DNA of 64,000 bases. Source: Morella rubra (taxonomy: Eukaryota; Streptophyta; Magnoliopsida; Fagales; Myricaceae). Location: positions 8,882,058-8,946,057 of the forward strand of contig CM025849.1 of assembly GCA_003952965.2 (NCBI GenBank), in the 5' to 3' direction. The notes below the pieces were generated by a model. The model saw only the letters and a program-made list of their open reading frames with translations. It ran no database searches and was not told the DNA's origin. Position 1 is the stretch's first letter; the number at the start of each line of letters is the position of its first letter. A program made the translations under genes and the position numbers. Below are positions 51,146 through 64,000 of this stretch, in pieces.

Positions 51146-52482
51146 TAATGCTTCTTACAAATTAATTTATGTGAGAAATTGAGCTTTCATGATAAAGAGA
51201 ATACAAAATCACATATCACTTCAAATTTGCTTTCATTATACTTAAACATTAATCTTTACTTCTAGCCCTCAAACTATCATCTAAATGTCATTTACCAGTC
51301 TACACTATGAATTTCATCACATTTAACCTCTAAACTACCAAAATATATCAATGTTTGCCCTCTAATAAGATCCTATGGTTGAAATATACAGAAAATAAGC
51401 TATGTGCTACAATATTGACCGTTGGATCTTATGATATGGTAAAAATTGATGCATTTTTATAGTGTGAGGGCTAAATATGGTGAAATTTGTAATTCAAACT
51501 GATAAATGATATTTGAGTGGCAATTCATAAGCTAAAAATGAAGATTTCCCTAAACTTTATGGATAAATACAAAGTTCATCCTTGAGATAATCATGAAAAT
51601 CAAATAAGTCCCTAAACTAATAACATTATTAGCTGGATCTTCGTTGACAGACTTAGCGGAAAATTTTGCCACATGCTTTCGATGACATGGTTGAACTACT
51701 AGGACACAGTGTAGTTTTTAAACGTGCCGCCTTGTCATTGGACCTGACATGGGCGCATGGTAGCATTTTCCATTAATCTGTCAATGAATATGGACGAAAT
51801 GGCCATCTTTAAAACCCACCTATTACTTATTTGATTTTAGCAAACTATACGAACAAATTTTGTATTTATCCCTTAAATTTAAGTGGATTACTTTTGAAAT
51901 TTATAGGCATGGCATTCAAGCAGAATCCGAAACTGAGAATTGATATTGGGGGAAGGAAAAGGAAAACGGCTGGCCGTTGTTGATCCCCTAAAGGCACATT
52001 CAGCCACGCAACATAAGCTGTCTCTCATTTTTTTTTATTTCTTTCTTGCTTGATTTCTTTTAATTTTTTTAAAGCCATTAATTGTATTCTCTTTTTCTTA
52101 AGTAAATTTCTGAAGTACCTAGATAGCATATACTAGAAGATCAAGGAAAATTGGACTGAGGGCCGGTGGGGAAACCATGTTTGTTTTTATTTTTCATTTA
52201 ACATATTTGTTCGATTTCCCACATCACATGAAAACAAATTCACTCACATGGTGACATGATCGATATTGGATCGATGTCTAGTAGTCTTTGGACTTCTCTG
52301 GAGAACTGGGAGTACTGTTTGGATTCTCTGAAGCATTGGCAACCATCCCTTCACGAGAACCATATAAGGTACCAGAGTAATCTAATCTTGACATCTTCTA
52401 TAGCCAGTTGGAAAACCGATGCGAAAAAAAGCAAGAGATAAAAAGGAAGAAAGAAGAAAACATGAAGGTTTGCAATTTATTA
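51146..52482. other. Intergenic DNA downstream of the HLH gene
   Basis: AT-rich spacer. 51240-51560 is a repeat type also seen near 25570-25740 and 28550-28760. No gene. Confidence 0.4.
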
Positions 52483-53931
52483 TTATTTTTGCTCGCTCGC
52501 TTCACTCCAGCTTTGAATAGCTTCCAAAACTGCTGCTTTTACCACTTGAGCATCTATCTCATGACCATGATCAGCTCCTTGATTATCCTGGTACATCATC
52601 AAAGTCGATCGAGTTTAATACCACCTAGAAATCTAGGCACCAAGTGCACGCATGAAGCACATGTGACATGCCCTTACAATAAATGAACAATTTGTGGAAA
52701 TATTTGTGGGTGAGTGGTGCGCAGTGAGTTCGTGTTAAGAGAAAGAAAGGAGAGAGATGCATGTCAATGTGCACGTGAGTTTATCTGACCCACCACCAAC
52801 ATTCATTTCTTACTAATTTGGCTCCGATGGCTTCTAAATGAAAGCCTTCTGAACAAGAAACCCTAGCTTGGCGGACATCAAGACCCAGCTCTTCAAAGGC
52901 TTCCAATAGGAACACTAGCAACCCACAGCAACTCCTTTCAGTGAACACCTCAATCAGAAAACCCGTTTGATGGGCTTCGACTTTAAGCTGCTGAACGTAT
53001 AAAGTGAAGCTACCTGTAATTAGTTAACAGAATCCCAAAATATTGCAATTATATTGATTGAAGAGTGCTATATGTGCCTTGGATATACTACCAGTGGCGA
53101 CGAAGCTTGAACGTTGGGCGCCGCAGCAATATTATCTTGATGATTCATTTCATCTATCTTTCTCTTTAGATCTTCTATGTAGTTCGATGCATCTAATATA
53201 ATCGAGCTTTTATTGTGCTGCACAGATGGACACACAACTCGAAAGATTTAACTTACATAGTACTGAACTGGTTACTGTACTTATAGGGAACGGATTAATT
53301 AATAGGAGTTCAGGAAAAAGCGAAGCAAGGTCGATGATAAGTACGTACTACACGTTAATCGAAAGCAAAACCAAGACTTTGTATGATTATAAAATTGTAG
53401 TCTCACGTTCTGTACAGCTACTTTGAGGAATTATTACACTTACCAAATACCCAAAAAAAAAAATTCCAGTATTGAGTTCATGATCGATCGAGATGTACTT
53501 GGAAAATGGAGCTGCGATAGATAATCCAAGCTGAATTATACGTGGACTGCTAAAATGGTTACACATAAGACCAAGAAATTGACTGAGGGTTTTGAAACAG
53601 GTGATCTTCAATGGATATGGATGAGAAATTATCAAAGCTGGAGCTAAATTAGGGTATCAAGGAGAAAGCCAGGAGCTGGGGATCATGATGATGATGATTG
53701 TGATGATAATGATAAATTACTGTTGCCTTCCGTTTTGTCCCAAACAATTCTCCAGTGCTGAAAGAGGTTTATATGAGCATTTTTGTAGGAGAAGCTATAA
53801 TAAGGAGAAGGTAAAGAAGATGAACGTATGTTTCCGAGATTGTAGAAAATTACCGCATGGGAGTTCGTGATGGAACGAAGCAGTTGCAGCTTTTTATACA
53901 TGGCTGCTTTCTTGTGCTTCCTAGAAACCAT
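52483..53931 (-). CDS. Small HLH protein with ACT-like C-terminus, 161 residues
   Basis: Likely nuclear transcriptional regulator of the plant bHLH superfamily. Exons: 53931-53854, 53217-53092, 52990-52814, 52587-52483. All are GT-AG with phase-0 junctions and a 486-base frame ending TAA. Residues 1-26 form helix 1 (MVSRKHKKAAMYKKLQLLR...). Exon 2 gives the loop and helix 2, NKSSIILDASNYIEDLKRK. Exon 3 gives an ACT-like fold with GFLIEVFTERSCCGLLV and EELGLDVRQARVS. Exon 4 gives the AQVVKAAVLEAIQSWSEASE helix. The pattern matches a small, poorly characterised plant bHLH family beginning MVSRE-KRAALHEKLQLLR. The basic region is short and the Glu that contacts the E-box appears as Arg, so DNA binding is doubtful and it may act by dimerising. 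An upstream in-frame ATG (53952) would add seven residues; 53931 is preferred by family. Confidence 0.9.
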
Positions 53932-54581
53932 GACTCTATGTATCTCCCTCAACCTTAATAGGTGGATTATAGCTGCTTAAATAGGGAAGAGAACTCGCAA
54001 CAAAATTAGGAGCAGTATTTCATTCCTAGAATTACTAAACTACCATTCACTTTTAAAAATTCTCACTGCAGCATTCTCTCTCTCTTACTGGGTATATTCA
54101 AGTTTCGCCGTCCCATTTCCCGTAATCTAAAACAACATGAAGAAAGAATATTTCACTCTGAAATATTTGATTCCTCAGTGATCAGAAAATTTATCATCGT
54201 GATCATCCTGCCAAGCCGCATCTAATTTGTTTTCACTGGGATGTGGTACGATATCCAGAATTTTCACGGATATGAGTGGCTGGATTATGAAGATGTTATT
54301 GATGCTATAAGTTTCATATTGGCTGTTTACAAGGTATAATTTTGGGTTTAGGTGATTGAAAGAAGTAATTACTGTGACTCCTAACTAGTCCTGTTAGGGT
54401 GTAATAGAGTATATATAGGAGGGCTGAAAGGTGCATATGCTTCATTTTTTCTTTCTTTTTTTTAACCACAACCAAGAAGAATGAAATTCCTTTGGCCTAT
54501 TATACAGGAGGAACGTCAGAAGATGATATGGTCTAAACTGAAGCGACTCCTGATAACCTACTTATGAATGGATGTGATTAT
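53932..54581. other. Upstream region of the HLH gene
   Basis: AT-rich DNA that should hold the HLH gene promoter. No distinct TATA box or motif is singled out. No other gene. Confidence 0.4.
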
Positions 54582-54582
54582 A

Positions 54583-54618
<36 letters not shown>
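54582..54618. repeat. Compound (AT)n(AG)n microsatellite
   Basis: About nine AT units run directly into about ten AG units. Confidence 0.95.
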
Positions 54619-57600
54619 TATGAATGGACTCATGACGAAGTACAAGATCATGGCCATTCATCTAATAATCAGTACTCTGGCTATAATATATAACTTCATA
54701 AAATTTATACACGTTAATATATATGAGAGGACCCAAATCTGAGTTTTCATGGTCTCAGTCTCCTTCACAATATGGGACCCCCGCTTCCGTTTGTACCTCA
54801 ATGTTATGTCATATATCAGAGTACACAGAATAATGAATGATAAAGATGGAACGATAAGAATATGAGAAATGATCATATGGGCCGTATGGAAGAAAATAAG
54901 GTTGTGTGGACAGAATAGACACGGTGGAAATTATGATAACAGACATTTTGCATGGGAGAGTGAGGCTGTACTTGTGGGGTTAACGTGAGGGGAAGGAATC
55001 TACTCGTGATTGGGACACCAACGAAAGTTGCAAAGGAAGCGTCAAAGAATGATCAGTTGGTGTTTTCTGAATGCCTCCAAGCCTTCCTCACGGGAAGGAA
55101 TTACAACTCTCTCTCTCTCTCTCTCCACCCTTGGTTTCCTATCTCTGTCCCAGAAAGAGCCATTTGGTTTAGTTGGGCTTAAAATAATTGGCAAATTGGA
55201 AATGCCTTTTTATTCCTCAAAATGGAGACAACATACAGTTCTGAGATGCGCGTGTCGTATCTTCCTGTTTCGTCTGCCTAGCTCGCACGACATGAGAATG
55301 AACATTAATATAAAAAACAAGTTTTTGCGTGGTTCGGAGAAGATAAGTATTAATTAATTAAGTTACTGTTTAGATCAGTATGTTTGAAGAACAAAGTGCT
55401 AAATATCCTTTCATTTTTTTGACATTCTGGTCTTTCAAGGAGACATTAATATCCATGAAGCTAGCCGTCCACTTTTGAAAATCGTGATCACTATGATGAA
55501 CCTAAATATACCTAAAAGTCTACAAGGTAACAGTACTACTCATTCCCATCCCCATATAATACAGTTCCACAACCAGGTATAGAAGAACAATTATATTATT
55601 GCATGGTGTGTTGGTACTGTTTGGAACCCAACCCCGTTAATTAGGACCTATAATGTCTAATTTAACGTAGAGATTAATATCATGGCCAGGTTAGAATCAC
55701 GCTAGGGGAGTTAGGAGATAATATAATTATAATCCAAGAGGAACATCATAATACAACACCCTATGAACAAAAATCAATCAAATCAGCCTGCTTCAAGTTC
55801 CAATATGTTTTATTACGCTCTTTTAAAAAATAATCAATCATCGTCTTCCGTTGATTTGACCATTAAATCACAAAAAATGGTCAAAATGCCCATTCAAAAT
55901 AAAATTACTAAAATTATTAAAAAGTAAATAAAAATATGGAAACTCTATCTTTTTTTATAGTTTCGTTTCTAATTTTGTCTTAGACAAGCATTTTAATTAA
56001 TTCACATTATTTTTCTTATGACTTAACGACCAAATCAAATAGAGAACAAAGATTAATTATTTTTACATATGAGGGACATAATAAAACATATTAAAACTTG
56101 AGGGGAGTTTATTGATTTTTGCCAATAGTTATGGGCATACTATGATGTTTCATCTATAATTAATTAATTAAAGAGAGCTTTGGTGACAATTATTATCAGG
56201 GATGCGGATCTTCCTATCAATTGAGAGACATAGAACACTATGCACTCTTGTTTATGACGCAAGACTTTCCATTCTCTGCTGCAACCAAAAGCTACACCAC
56301 ATTAATTTATCAATTACTCGGTTTGGTTCGTTGATTATTCTTTTAAATGATCTAGGGTTATGTAGGAACAAACCGTAAATTTTATTTATTCTTAATTAAT
56401 CGTATATTATAAAGGCTAGCTGGAAAGATTCAATATATATGATTTGAAACGTATATCAGAATCCAATGCCTTTTTTTTAATTGAAAAGCTTCCTCTTTTT
56501 CCATTTTTTGAGTTGGTTTTAAAAAAGTAATTAATTAGTTTAAGCCTTTTGTCTACTATATATATTAATATATCAGAGTACAGCTCCTATACTTCTGAAT
56601 GTGTCCGCATTAGAAGACAAGTAGGAATCCCTTTGTTAGTGGTACCACATGATCTTGATGCTCAGCACAAGCTCGAAACATATATATAGTGCCAAAGCAA
56701 ATAGCAACTCTGATCCTGACCCGGTGAAATGCCCTGAGGGGAAGGAACTAATTCGCATGCTGCATGACTTTTATTGGACGCTAGGACCCTGCCTCTATCA
56801 TCATTGATGTACTTGAATTTTCAACCATTTGGCTTGTAGCACGAAGAACTAGAGTACTTCCCCTGCAGCTTGTCCACATCAAATGCCCTTATATTATTTC
56901 TTTCTCTTTCTTCAATAGATTTTTTTTTGTTAATATTATTGTTAGTTAGGAACCACTTATGATTAAACACTAATTTGTTGTTTACATAATTGGATTTTGA
57001 ATATATATACACACAATATATTTGTATGTATAATTTGAGTATTCATACATATCATATACAGAAGAAGGATATTGCCAATTAATTTTGATCATATAAGGAT
57101 GTTGTCAGTGTGAATCTCATTGTAGGATCGATGTTGCCAATCAATATTGTTTGTATTGACTATCGAGCAGTGTGAACCTTATTTTTTCTATATACGTTTG
57201 GCCATTACATGAATGTTTCTTCTAAATAATACATATTTCATTTAGACGACGCAATTATAACTCTCTCTCACGTACTCTTAATTCTTATAGGAGCAAATTA
57301 ATCCGTACGTACTTAATGAATTAATTGCATAATTATCAAATTAATTCTCTAGAGGCCGGTTGATCAGTTTTGCACGGTTTTGCTTTAGTGATTCATCGTG
57401 GTATAGTTCAAGTGACAAGGGAAGTGGGCTTGCTCTGAAAGCTGTCTGTAGGACAAATCTCGGGTAACCATCGGTTCACATGAGTGCTCGCTAATCATCA
57501 CAACCAAACAATAAATCCAATTTATCATTTTCCTGCTGCATGCTCCTACCAGCTTTTCTTCTTTTCATCCTTGGCATTGCTTATTTTCAGGGATTATGAA

Positions 57601-58539
57601 TCTACGTTTTAGTACTGTTAATTTGCTGACAAAACGTAACTTAGCTTTGCATTTGAACTTATATTAAATGCTCCAAGTCTTTATCACAAACAGTAAATTT
57701 ATTGATCCTCCTCTCATTCTCGTGCTATTGGATAGAGATCCTCTCAAATCTATTGTCGAACTGGATAGTTCAATTCGAAGAGAGACAAATATAACATGTG
57801 AGTCCTGCAATGAAATTCACACTGTCCGTTAATTAATACAGACAATATTGATGATCTCATGTTACTTTACATTATAAGTTGTTATTTGTATTCATTTCCA
57901 AACAGTCAATCTACCTGATTATGGGATGAATTTATCACCATAAGGAACGGTGTGAAAGGAAGTTTTCAACTATCAAAAAGTATTTTGTGGTTCCATTTTC
58001 TTGTTGTTGAACAAATAGGCTTGACTGATCTCTCAAATTTGACAATCTATTTGCAATGAATCGTCAGGTACCAAGCTATCGAATTTAGCAATTGAAAACA
58101 TAAATTAACTATCATCTTGTTTTTTGCAACTTGTATCCTAGATTAAGAATTTACTATTTTTTGGATAAAAAATTGGTCCAAAGGACACAATCTTATTGTA
58201 TATACCAAAGTTGAGAAAGATAAGTACCGACTGCGAAAATTAGCATTAATTTGGTAGCACATTATAGGTAGGATGGCTGTTTGAGAGAGTTAAAGTGTTG
58301 TTTTCCCTTCTCTTTTTTTTTCTAAACATGTTCAGTCAATTTCATTGTTCCTCTGATATTAAAACACGATAATTCTTAAGATATTGTCACCATAATCCAT
58401 GATCAAGAGCTTATCATTTGGTGGTGACCAAGATTAATCTAGGAGTTAGCTAGCTAGTAATTCAAAATCACATATAAGAATATTATTTTGATGGGAATTC
58501 TTAAACAACAAAAAGTACTTTTCATGATGGTCATTTAGT
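54619..58539. other. Long intergenic region, no gene supported
   Basis: AT-rich DNA with many taattaatt words and a CT microsatellite at 55108-55124. Frames at 54985-55182 and 55010-55357 depend on that repeat. Other frames are short and lack motifs. I looked for split plant exons and found none I could support. Confidence 0.45.
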
Positions 58540-59030
58540 TTTACTACAAGAAATTAGATCTTAGGTGATAAAATTTTAGATGCCAAACCAAATTTTGTCA
58601 TCTAAAGTGGCACTTCCCTGACAAAACATTAATTTCGTCACCCAAAATCATCTAGAAATGTCAAAATTGTTCGGACAGGTCCAAAACTCGTTCAGATGTA
58701 TTTGTGGCATATTGAAATCCATCTCGTTGCAAATGAGTGACGATAAGTATTGTCAAAAATAGTTAATTACCATCCGGACGGATAAATTCAATGTTCAGAT
58801 GGTTATCTGGGTAACAAAATACAAATCATTGTACTTGAGTGACGATTAGAATCATCACAAATTTGTGATGTACGTCCGGATGGTCTTCTTACAATTTTCG
58901 AATACATTTTACCTAACGACTAATGATTGTCACTACTTAGTGATGCATTCAAAATCGTCATGAATACTCACAGCTGTCTGGACGTATAGACGAAAGTTCC
59001 AATGAGGAAAAGACACATTAAAAAAAGTAG
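58540..59030. mobile_element. CACTA-like terminal fragment
   Basis: The word actacaagaaa at 58548 resembles the ends of plant CACTA (En/Spm) transposons. It is followed by subterminal repeats of the type gtgacgatta, gtcatctaaa and cgtcac in both orientations (58570-58960). No transposase and no second terminus were found. Confidence 0.45.
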
Positions 59031-62000
59031 CTTTGTATCACATAATATATATCGACATCATAAAATTTGGCAATAAGTGCATATATATACACACACATAG
59101 ACAGCAACAACAATTCTAAAGTCATATTGCGACATGATTTCTACTATCTAGATAGTCAAAAACTGAAAGCTGGACGTCTGGTAATTCTTATCAATTCCAA
59201 GTCGATCATCGAGGATGACTTGATGCTTATCACTTGCAGAATAAGTTAAGCCAGAAACCAGAGTGTCCATGCAACGACACCTACGAATGCTGTCATATAG
59301 CTTCCGGACCGTACTAGAAGGCAACTATGCAGCTGGCATTGTCAACTTGCATCTTCACCTACGAATGTTGATTATGTTGTGTTCTGCTTTCAAAGTAACT
59401 ACTACAATGTCGTCATTTGTTCGTCCGCGTTTCCTATCAACGCCCATTGATCAGGTTGAAACTTGAAAGGAAAAAAAAGGATCCGTCAAACAAGCAGCTT
59501 CGCTATACCCCACGTTCTGCATTAAGATCATTTTGAATCAGATCGCGGGATGATCTTTTATTAAATGGGTTGTTAAAAAGAGTCGGTTTCTTTGGAAGAA
59601 TATTTTCCTTCTCTGTCATTATATATTATATAAATCCCTAGAATGATTTATCCTGGGATTCTTGGGTGAAGGCCGAGAGAAGCACGTGAACTGGGGTACC
59701 CAGACACTAGTCACTTCTTGCCTACTACTGTTTGAGGCCATACTGCTTTATAGTTTCATTCCCAGAAGAGAAAATCCAGAACACATGGGGCCTCAAACCA
59801 GTCAAGCATTTGATCATTGTAACATTTTAAATAATTAATTAGCGTACGAGTGAAGGAAAGGTATATAGCTTGTAGAGAATTTAGATCCTTTCTCATGTTA
59901 TCGTTCACATGGTTCACAAGGTCACGAGGATCTGATTTTATCCATTAAAATATGAGGAAATATTGCTGGCAGCTCCAAGAACAAAATCGAACTGACATGG
60001 CCACTTGCTGTAATCCAATGAAGCCGGGCCTAGCTTTGAGCAATTAGCTAATTAAAAACTTTCATAAGAATTTACTTAAAATAGTATATATATGGTCATC
60101 TGCCGACCAGCAACTTTTTCCTTTTCTGTATGTGCGTTGGATCCAAAGGTATATTCAGTCATATTGTTCTTTATGCTTGAAGGTCCAGAACTAGCTAGCT
60201 GATCTTAATTACTAACACAATATTCTCATCACGATCCACGAAGGATGTTTTCTGCGTCGCTCCAAGCCCTGGTCTTCATCTCAAATCACTAGAATTCAAC
60301 AGCCGGGAATTTAGGGCTAATTAAGTAGCAATGTGATTGCATGGATCGATCCAGATTTAGTGGGTCATAGTACCAAACTTAATTAATTTGTAAAAACTTT
60401 TGGAAGGAATTTACTAGAATTCTGAGCCTGGACCACCTCTAAGAGAGTATAGATGTATTGTACCTACGATTTGTCTGCATATGTAAAGGAACTTACAACT
60501 TCTCACAAGACTTCAGAACCCCCAAGCCATAACGTGGCTCCGCGCGCCGCGGCTGAATTAAGCCCAAGTGGGTTGCATAAAACGAATGCTGATAATAGAA
60601 AGGTCATAGATATAAATTGGACATGGAGGCCACATGTGTATCTAAAGGGCATCCAATGAGTTTTCAAGCATATAATTTCTTTTGGGGTGGGGGGTGAGTT
60701 CCAAGTCTATATATAAGTTATAAATAACCAGTCGATCGAGAGACAACATATTTTACAAGTAACCTGTAAATTAATTACTAGGACGTCTCAAGATTATGGC
60801 CAACACGTACGTTTTTACTCATTTATCCTATTTGGAGGGCTCTCTAATTCTAACCTACTGTTAATTAAGACCTGAATCAGAATCATTTTCAATTTTTTTG
60901 TCCAAATTAGATGATTAAAGAGAAAAAAACACAGTAAATATTGAATGTTGCAGAGTATATATTGTCTAGTAATTAATATGGATAATATCTATCTCTCTTT
61001 AAAATAGACCATTTAATTCGAACAAAAAAAATTAGAGAGAATCTCAATATATACACCACCCAGTCTTCTCCCATTTTATGCCTTTGTATCTAAAAAAAAA
61101 AGTGAAAATATTATCCAGAGATCTGTAGCTAATATCATGGAAATAGTACGTACCTTGTATCTTTGCAGACAGAACTGTAAACACTAAAAGAGTTATTATG
61201 TCCGTTTTAGTACATCGAGTACTGTCTACATCTCACGTACGTAAACACTCTGCAGAAAGGTTATCCATCAGTGCTATGTCTTACAATTCTCTCTTTTAAT
61301 GTCTACGTACGATCAATCACGCAAACCCGCGGCCAGCTTGCAGAAAGGAAGGCTACCCATTATGCATAGTTGATGACACAGAACATTATGCATTGTCGAC
61401 ACAGAACAAGACAGATTTGTTTATGTCTACTTCTTCCAAGTTGGGCTTTTTTCCGTTTTAATTCAAGAGTATATTTTGTATATTCTTGTCCTCGGAATCA
61501 AAGATCTAACACTTTCTTCTTTATTATCCTTACTATTTTAATTTTAAATTAAAATAAAATAAACAAGTAAATAAATGAAACCAGTAACCTAACTAGTGAT
61601 GCATCGTGAGATGTAAGCTACCACACTAATCTCTTCGCAGCTTATATGTGTGTTAGGTGTGTTCACTTCGGTAAACTTTGTACAGTATCGTCATAACAAA
61701 GAAAAAAAAAACAGCATCACCAAATGTAGATTAGGACAAAGGTGAGTTATAAGAGAGTTTTGACCCGTTTGCTGCATTGTCGGATAAATTATTGTAATTA
61801 ATTTTATTCTATTAACATTCAAATGGCTCCACGTTATTGGGCTCGTTTCTCATCTCCTATATAATTTGGGCCTTAGACAGTTCTGCTTCTAGAAAAGCCA
61901 CAGATCCCCCCACAAGGTTTGAACTGCAATTTGCAAGTTTAGCCCGCAATTACTGTGCAGTCCGTTCCCCAGGCATGTATTGGGTTGCCGGGTAGCATTC

Positions 62001-62079
62001 ACTGGTCGGGTCTGAAAATAGGAAGTTGAGTTGGCTTTCTCTTTGCCCTTTGATCATTATTATTTTTTTTAATCTTTTT
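59031..62079. other. Intergenic DNA, no gene supported
   Basis: Short frames (59067-59249, 59263-59466, 60453-60659, 61370-61552) have no motif or neighbouring splice-linked exon. A cluster of acgtacgt words (61130-61310) and a GC-rich island (60535-60560) are the only compositional features. Confidence 0.4.
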
Positions 62080-62440
62080 CGCTAAGTTTTTTGAACACAC
62101 AAAAATTCACAACCGAATATCTAACAAAAATTTCAACATAAATTCTAATACTTTTTTACACAAGCTTCAATATTTTTTTTTTTTAAGAAAAAAAATCTAT
62201 CAAATTTTTCTTTTTCATACTTTTTCATCAAACTGCAATATTTGTTTATTGAAAAATTTCATTAAATCATCTATGTCTACATTTTTTACAAAATTTCATA
62301 AAAATTAATTTATAATTAAATATCTTTAAAAAAATTCTAACTTTCTACGAACTCTAATAAAACTTCAATCTACCTAAATATTCACACAACTTATCAAATT
62401 TTCTACAAATTTGAAGAAATTTTTTTACAACAGAGTATAT
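62080..62440. mobile_element. AT-rich MITE-like remnant
   Basis: Repeated ttcatcaaa, aaaatttc and caaattttt words resemble the minus-orientation copy at 33745-34020, but the match is weaker. No coding capacity. Confidence 0.3.
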
Positions 62441-62751
62441 CACCGGTTCTAAATTTTGAATGTTGGTAAATGTGCTCATAATCTAACATAAATATTTTTT
62501 GTTTAATTTTAATGCTTAAATTGCATTTTACAATTTAATCTTCTTCTTTTTTCCGCTAGATTTACACTCTGATGTTAAGTGAATTATCATAATTTTCTAT
62601 AATTTTATATTTAAATTATATGATGCAATTTAAAAAAAAAATAAATATAATTAGTCATTAATATTATAAATCCTTCGAATTTAATTATATAAAAATATTA
62701 AATATTATTAAATTTAAATATTATATCTATCTCTTTATGAATTACACGATA

Positions 62752-63018
62752 CAATTCCGACCACGAATGTAAAGATAGTAACGAGAAAAGGTGTCTTTAG
62801 CTCTCGATGGAATTGACCCCCAATGTGTCATCACACGTCAGCCAAACGTAGCGGTAATGCTCCTTTTTATCTTTTCGTGTCACCATGCAATTCCGGCCAG
62901 GAATGTAAAGATCCTCTAATTATTAAAAAAAGGGTGTCTTTAACTCTCGAATTTACCCCTAATGTGTCATCACACGTCAACCAGACGTAGCGGTAATGCC
63001 CCCTTTTTCTTTCGTGTG
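62752..63018. repeat. Tandem duplication, period about 136 bp
   Basis: Two copies start caattccg at 62752 and 62888. They share gaatgtaaagat, ggtgtcttta, aatgtgtcatcacacgtca and cgtagcggtaatgc, in the same order. Copy 2 has several substitutions and small indels. Confidence 0.9.
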
Positions 63019-64000
63019 AGAAAGACGAGGGCATGATCAATACATTCCGAAGCATCTCCAAGGCGAATGATGTTCTCCCATTTGCCGCCAAAGCAATGGA
63101 GAATTAGGAGTGTTTCCCCCCACGAAATGGCGCCTCTTCAAAAGGTCAAACTCTTTGTGGTTGTGTGGAAAAGAGCGACTAATCAGCGACCGGCCCATTG
63201 ATCTTAAAGCAAAAGAAACCTTCAACCATGATTAAAACATGGCGTTCTTGCCTAAAACTTGCATCCTTTAGTCAGCCTTTGGGTCTCACGGACACCGATG
63301 CATGACGTAAAGCTGAAAAAGATCCAACTCACGATTAGCATGCGCCTTCAAAGTCTCCCTCGCAACTATCAAACGACCCTCATTGAACGGCATCATTCCT
63401 AAACCCTCCACTTCCACAACTCTTCAGGATTCGAGACATTGAAAATTTTGAAGTGCTCAAAAGATCAGAAAGTTGTGCATAAACTCTTGACCAACTTGGT
63501 ATTCTTTAGCTCAAAAGTTGCGGACCTAAGTCTGGTAGGAGTCCTCCTTAATTGCAGACTGGTCCACAAGAAGATGCAATCCGGGGTCTTGAAATCGTCT
63601 TCTCCACACGCGAAAGTGGGTGGCTGCCAAGAATATGTTTTTTATATACGTTATAAACAAAACAACAGAGAAAAATGCACTTGCTAGTCAACCTCACTTT
63701 CATGTTTCATCCCTGAAGATGGTGAGATCAGTGGCGGTAGGAAACCGCCCCATATGTTGACTGGCCGACATTAATCTGGAAACAGAGCCCAAGACACGCT
63801 TATATCTAACCAATAAGCCTAGCTAGTAGCTGCTTAATGGGTTCATTGGGTGGTAATGGTCGTTAGGACCTAGCCGTAACTTTGAAGTATTTGCAAAACT
63901 TCCAGATTAGCGTGCGTGAACCGCGTGCCTTGAACTGGACTTATTGGGTGCACATGTACTGTACAAAGTAATTCCCTGTATTTTTCTCTCCTGAGCAGGC
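63019..64000. other. End of window, unassigned
   Basis: More balanced base composition than the spacer before it, with minus-strand frames at 62867-63225 and a + frame at 63439-63687. None shows a recognised domain and stops are frequent. It may be a decayed coding element such as a retroelement. Confidence 0.3.

Noticed and set aside
57380-57490. Possible tRNA-like gttcaagtgac and ggtaaccatcggttc words
   Set aside because: No cloverleaf could be formed and no A/B box pair at proper spacing.
63037-63225. Possible non-LTR retroelement zinc-binding segment on the minus strand
   Set aside because: A few resembling residues only, with no cysteine-histidine pattern; not strong enough to name.

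Overview
This is a nuclear genome window from a dicot-like flowering plant. It is AT-rich, its genes carry canonical GT-AG introns, and it holds plant-only families: TIC110 of the chloroplast inner envelope, class III peroxidases, and Ty1-copia and DNA-transposon debris. No bacterial, organellar or viral gene block, tRNA, rRNA or CRISPR array was found. Most genes are split by introns and were reconstructed by joining exons across splice sites and checking reading phase.

Layout. (1) 1-11807 is a noisy, colinear direct copy of 20.66-31.62 kb of the same window. It ends at a gap of exactly 1000 N (11808-12807). The kind of noise (broken homopolymers, random indels, loss of T on one strand) looks more like unpolished long-read sequence than an evolved duplicate, so no genes in it should be trusted. 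(2) 12808-15580 holds a truncated copia gag-protease fragment and retroelement-like non-coding DNA. (3) 15583-19300 is a peroxidase exon fragment split by a 3.25 kb copia element, which has short LTRs, a minus-strand gag/protease/RNase H body and an inverted integrase piece. (4) 19.3-26.2 kb is repeat-rich and contains two copies of a ~0.9 kb repeat with an ORF-like insert. (5) 26233-32651 carries two convergent class III peroxidase genes. The + gene has a frame-broken last exon; the - gene is intact except for a GC splice donor. (6) 35302-42965 (-) is a complete 15-exon TIC110 gene of 1025 residues with a second, damaged copy of exon 12 in the intron before it. (7) 43426-48275 (+) is a complete 7-exon TruA-type tRNA pseudouridine synthase, divergent from TIC110 across a 460 bp shared promoter. 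(8) 52483-53931 (-) is a complete 4-exon small HLH/ACT-like regulator of 161 residues that no single ORF reveals. (9) The remainder, including 54-64 kb, is intergenic DNA with TIR elements, a CACTA-like end, microsatellites and a short tandem duplication.

The genes do not form a functional cluster. TIC110 and the pseudouridine synthase may share regulation through their common promoter. The peroxidases are a local tandem family acting in the apoplast or vacuole. I found no convincing new biological system. The most notable items are the noisy duplicate (probably an assembly fault), the copia insertion in a peroxidase exon, the duplicated TIC110 exon and the HLH gene.
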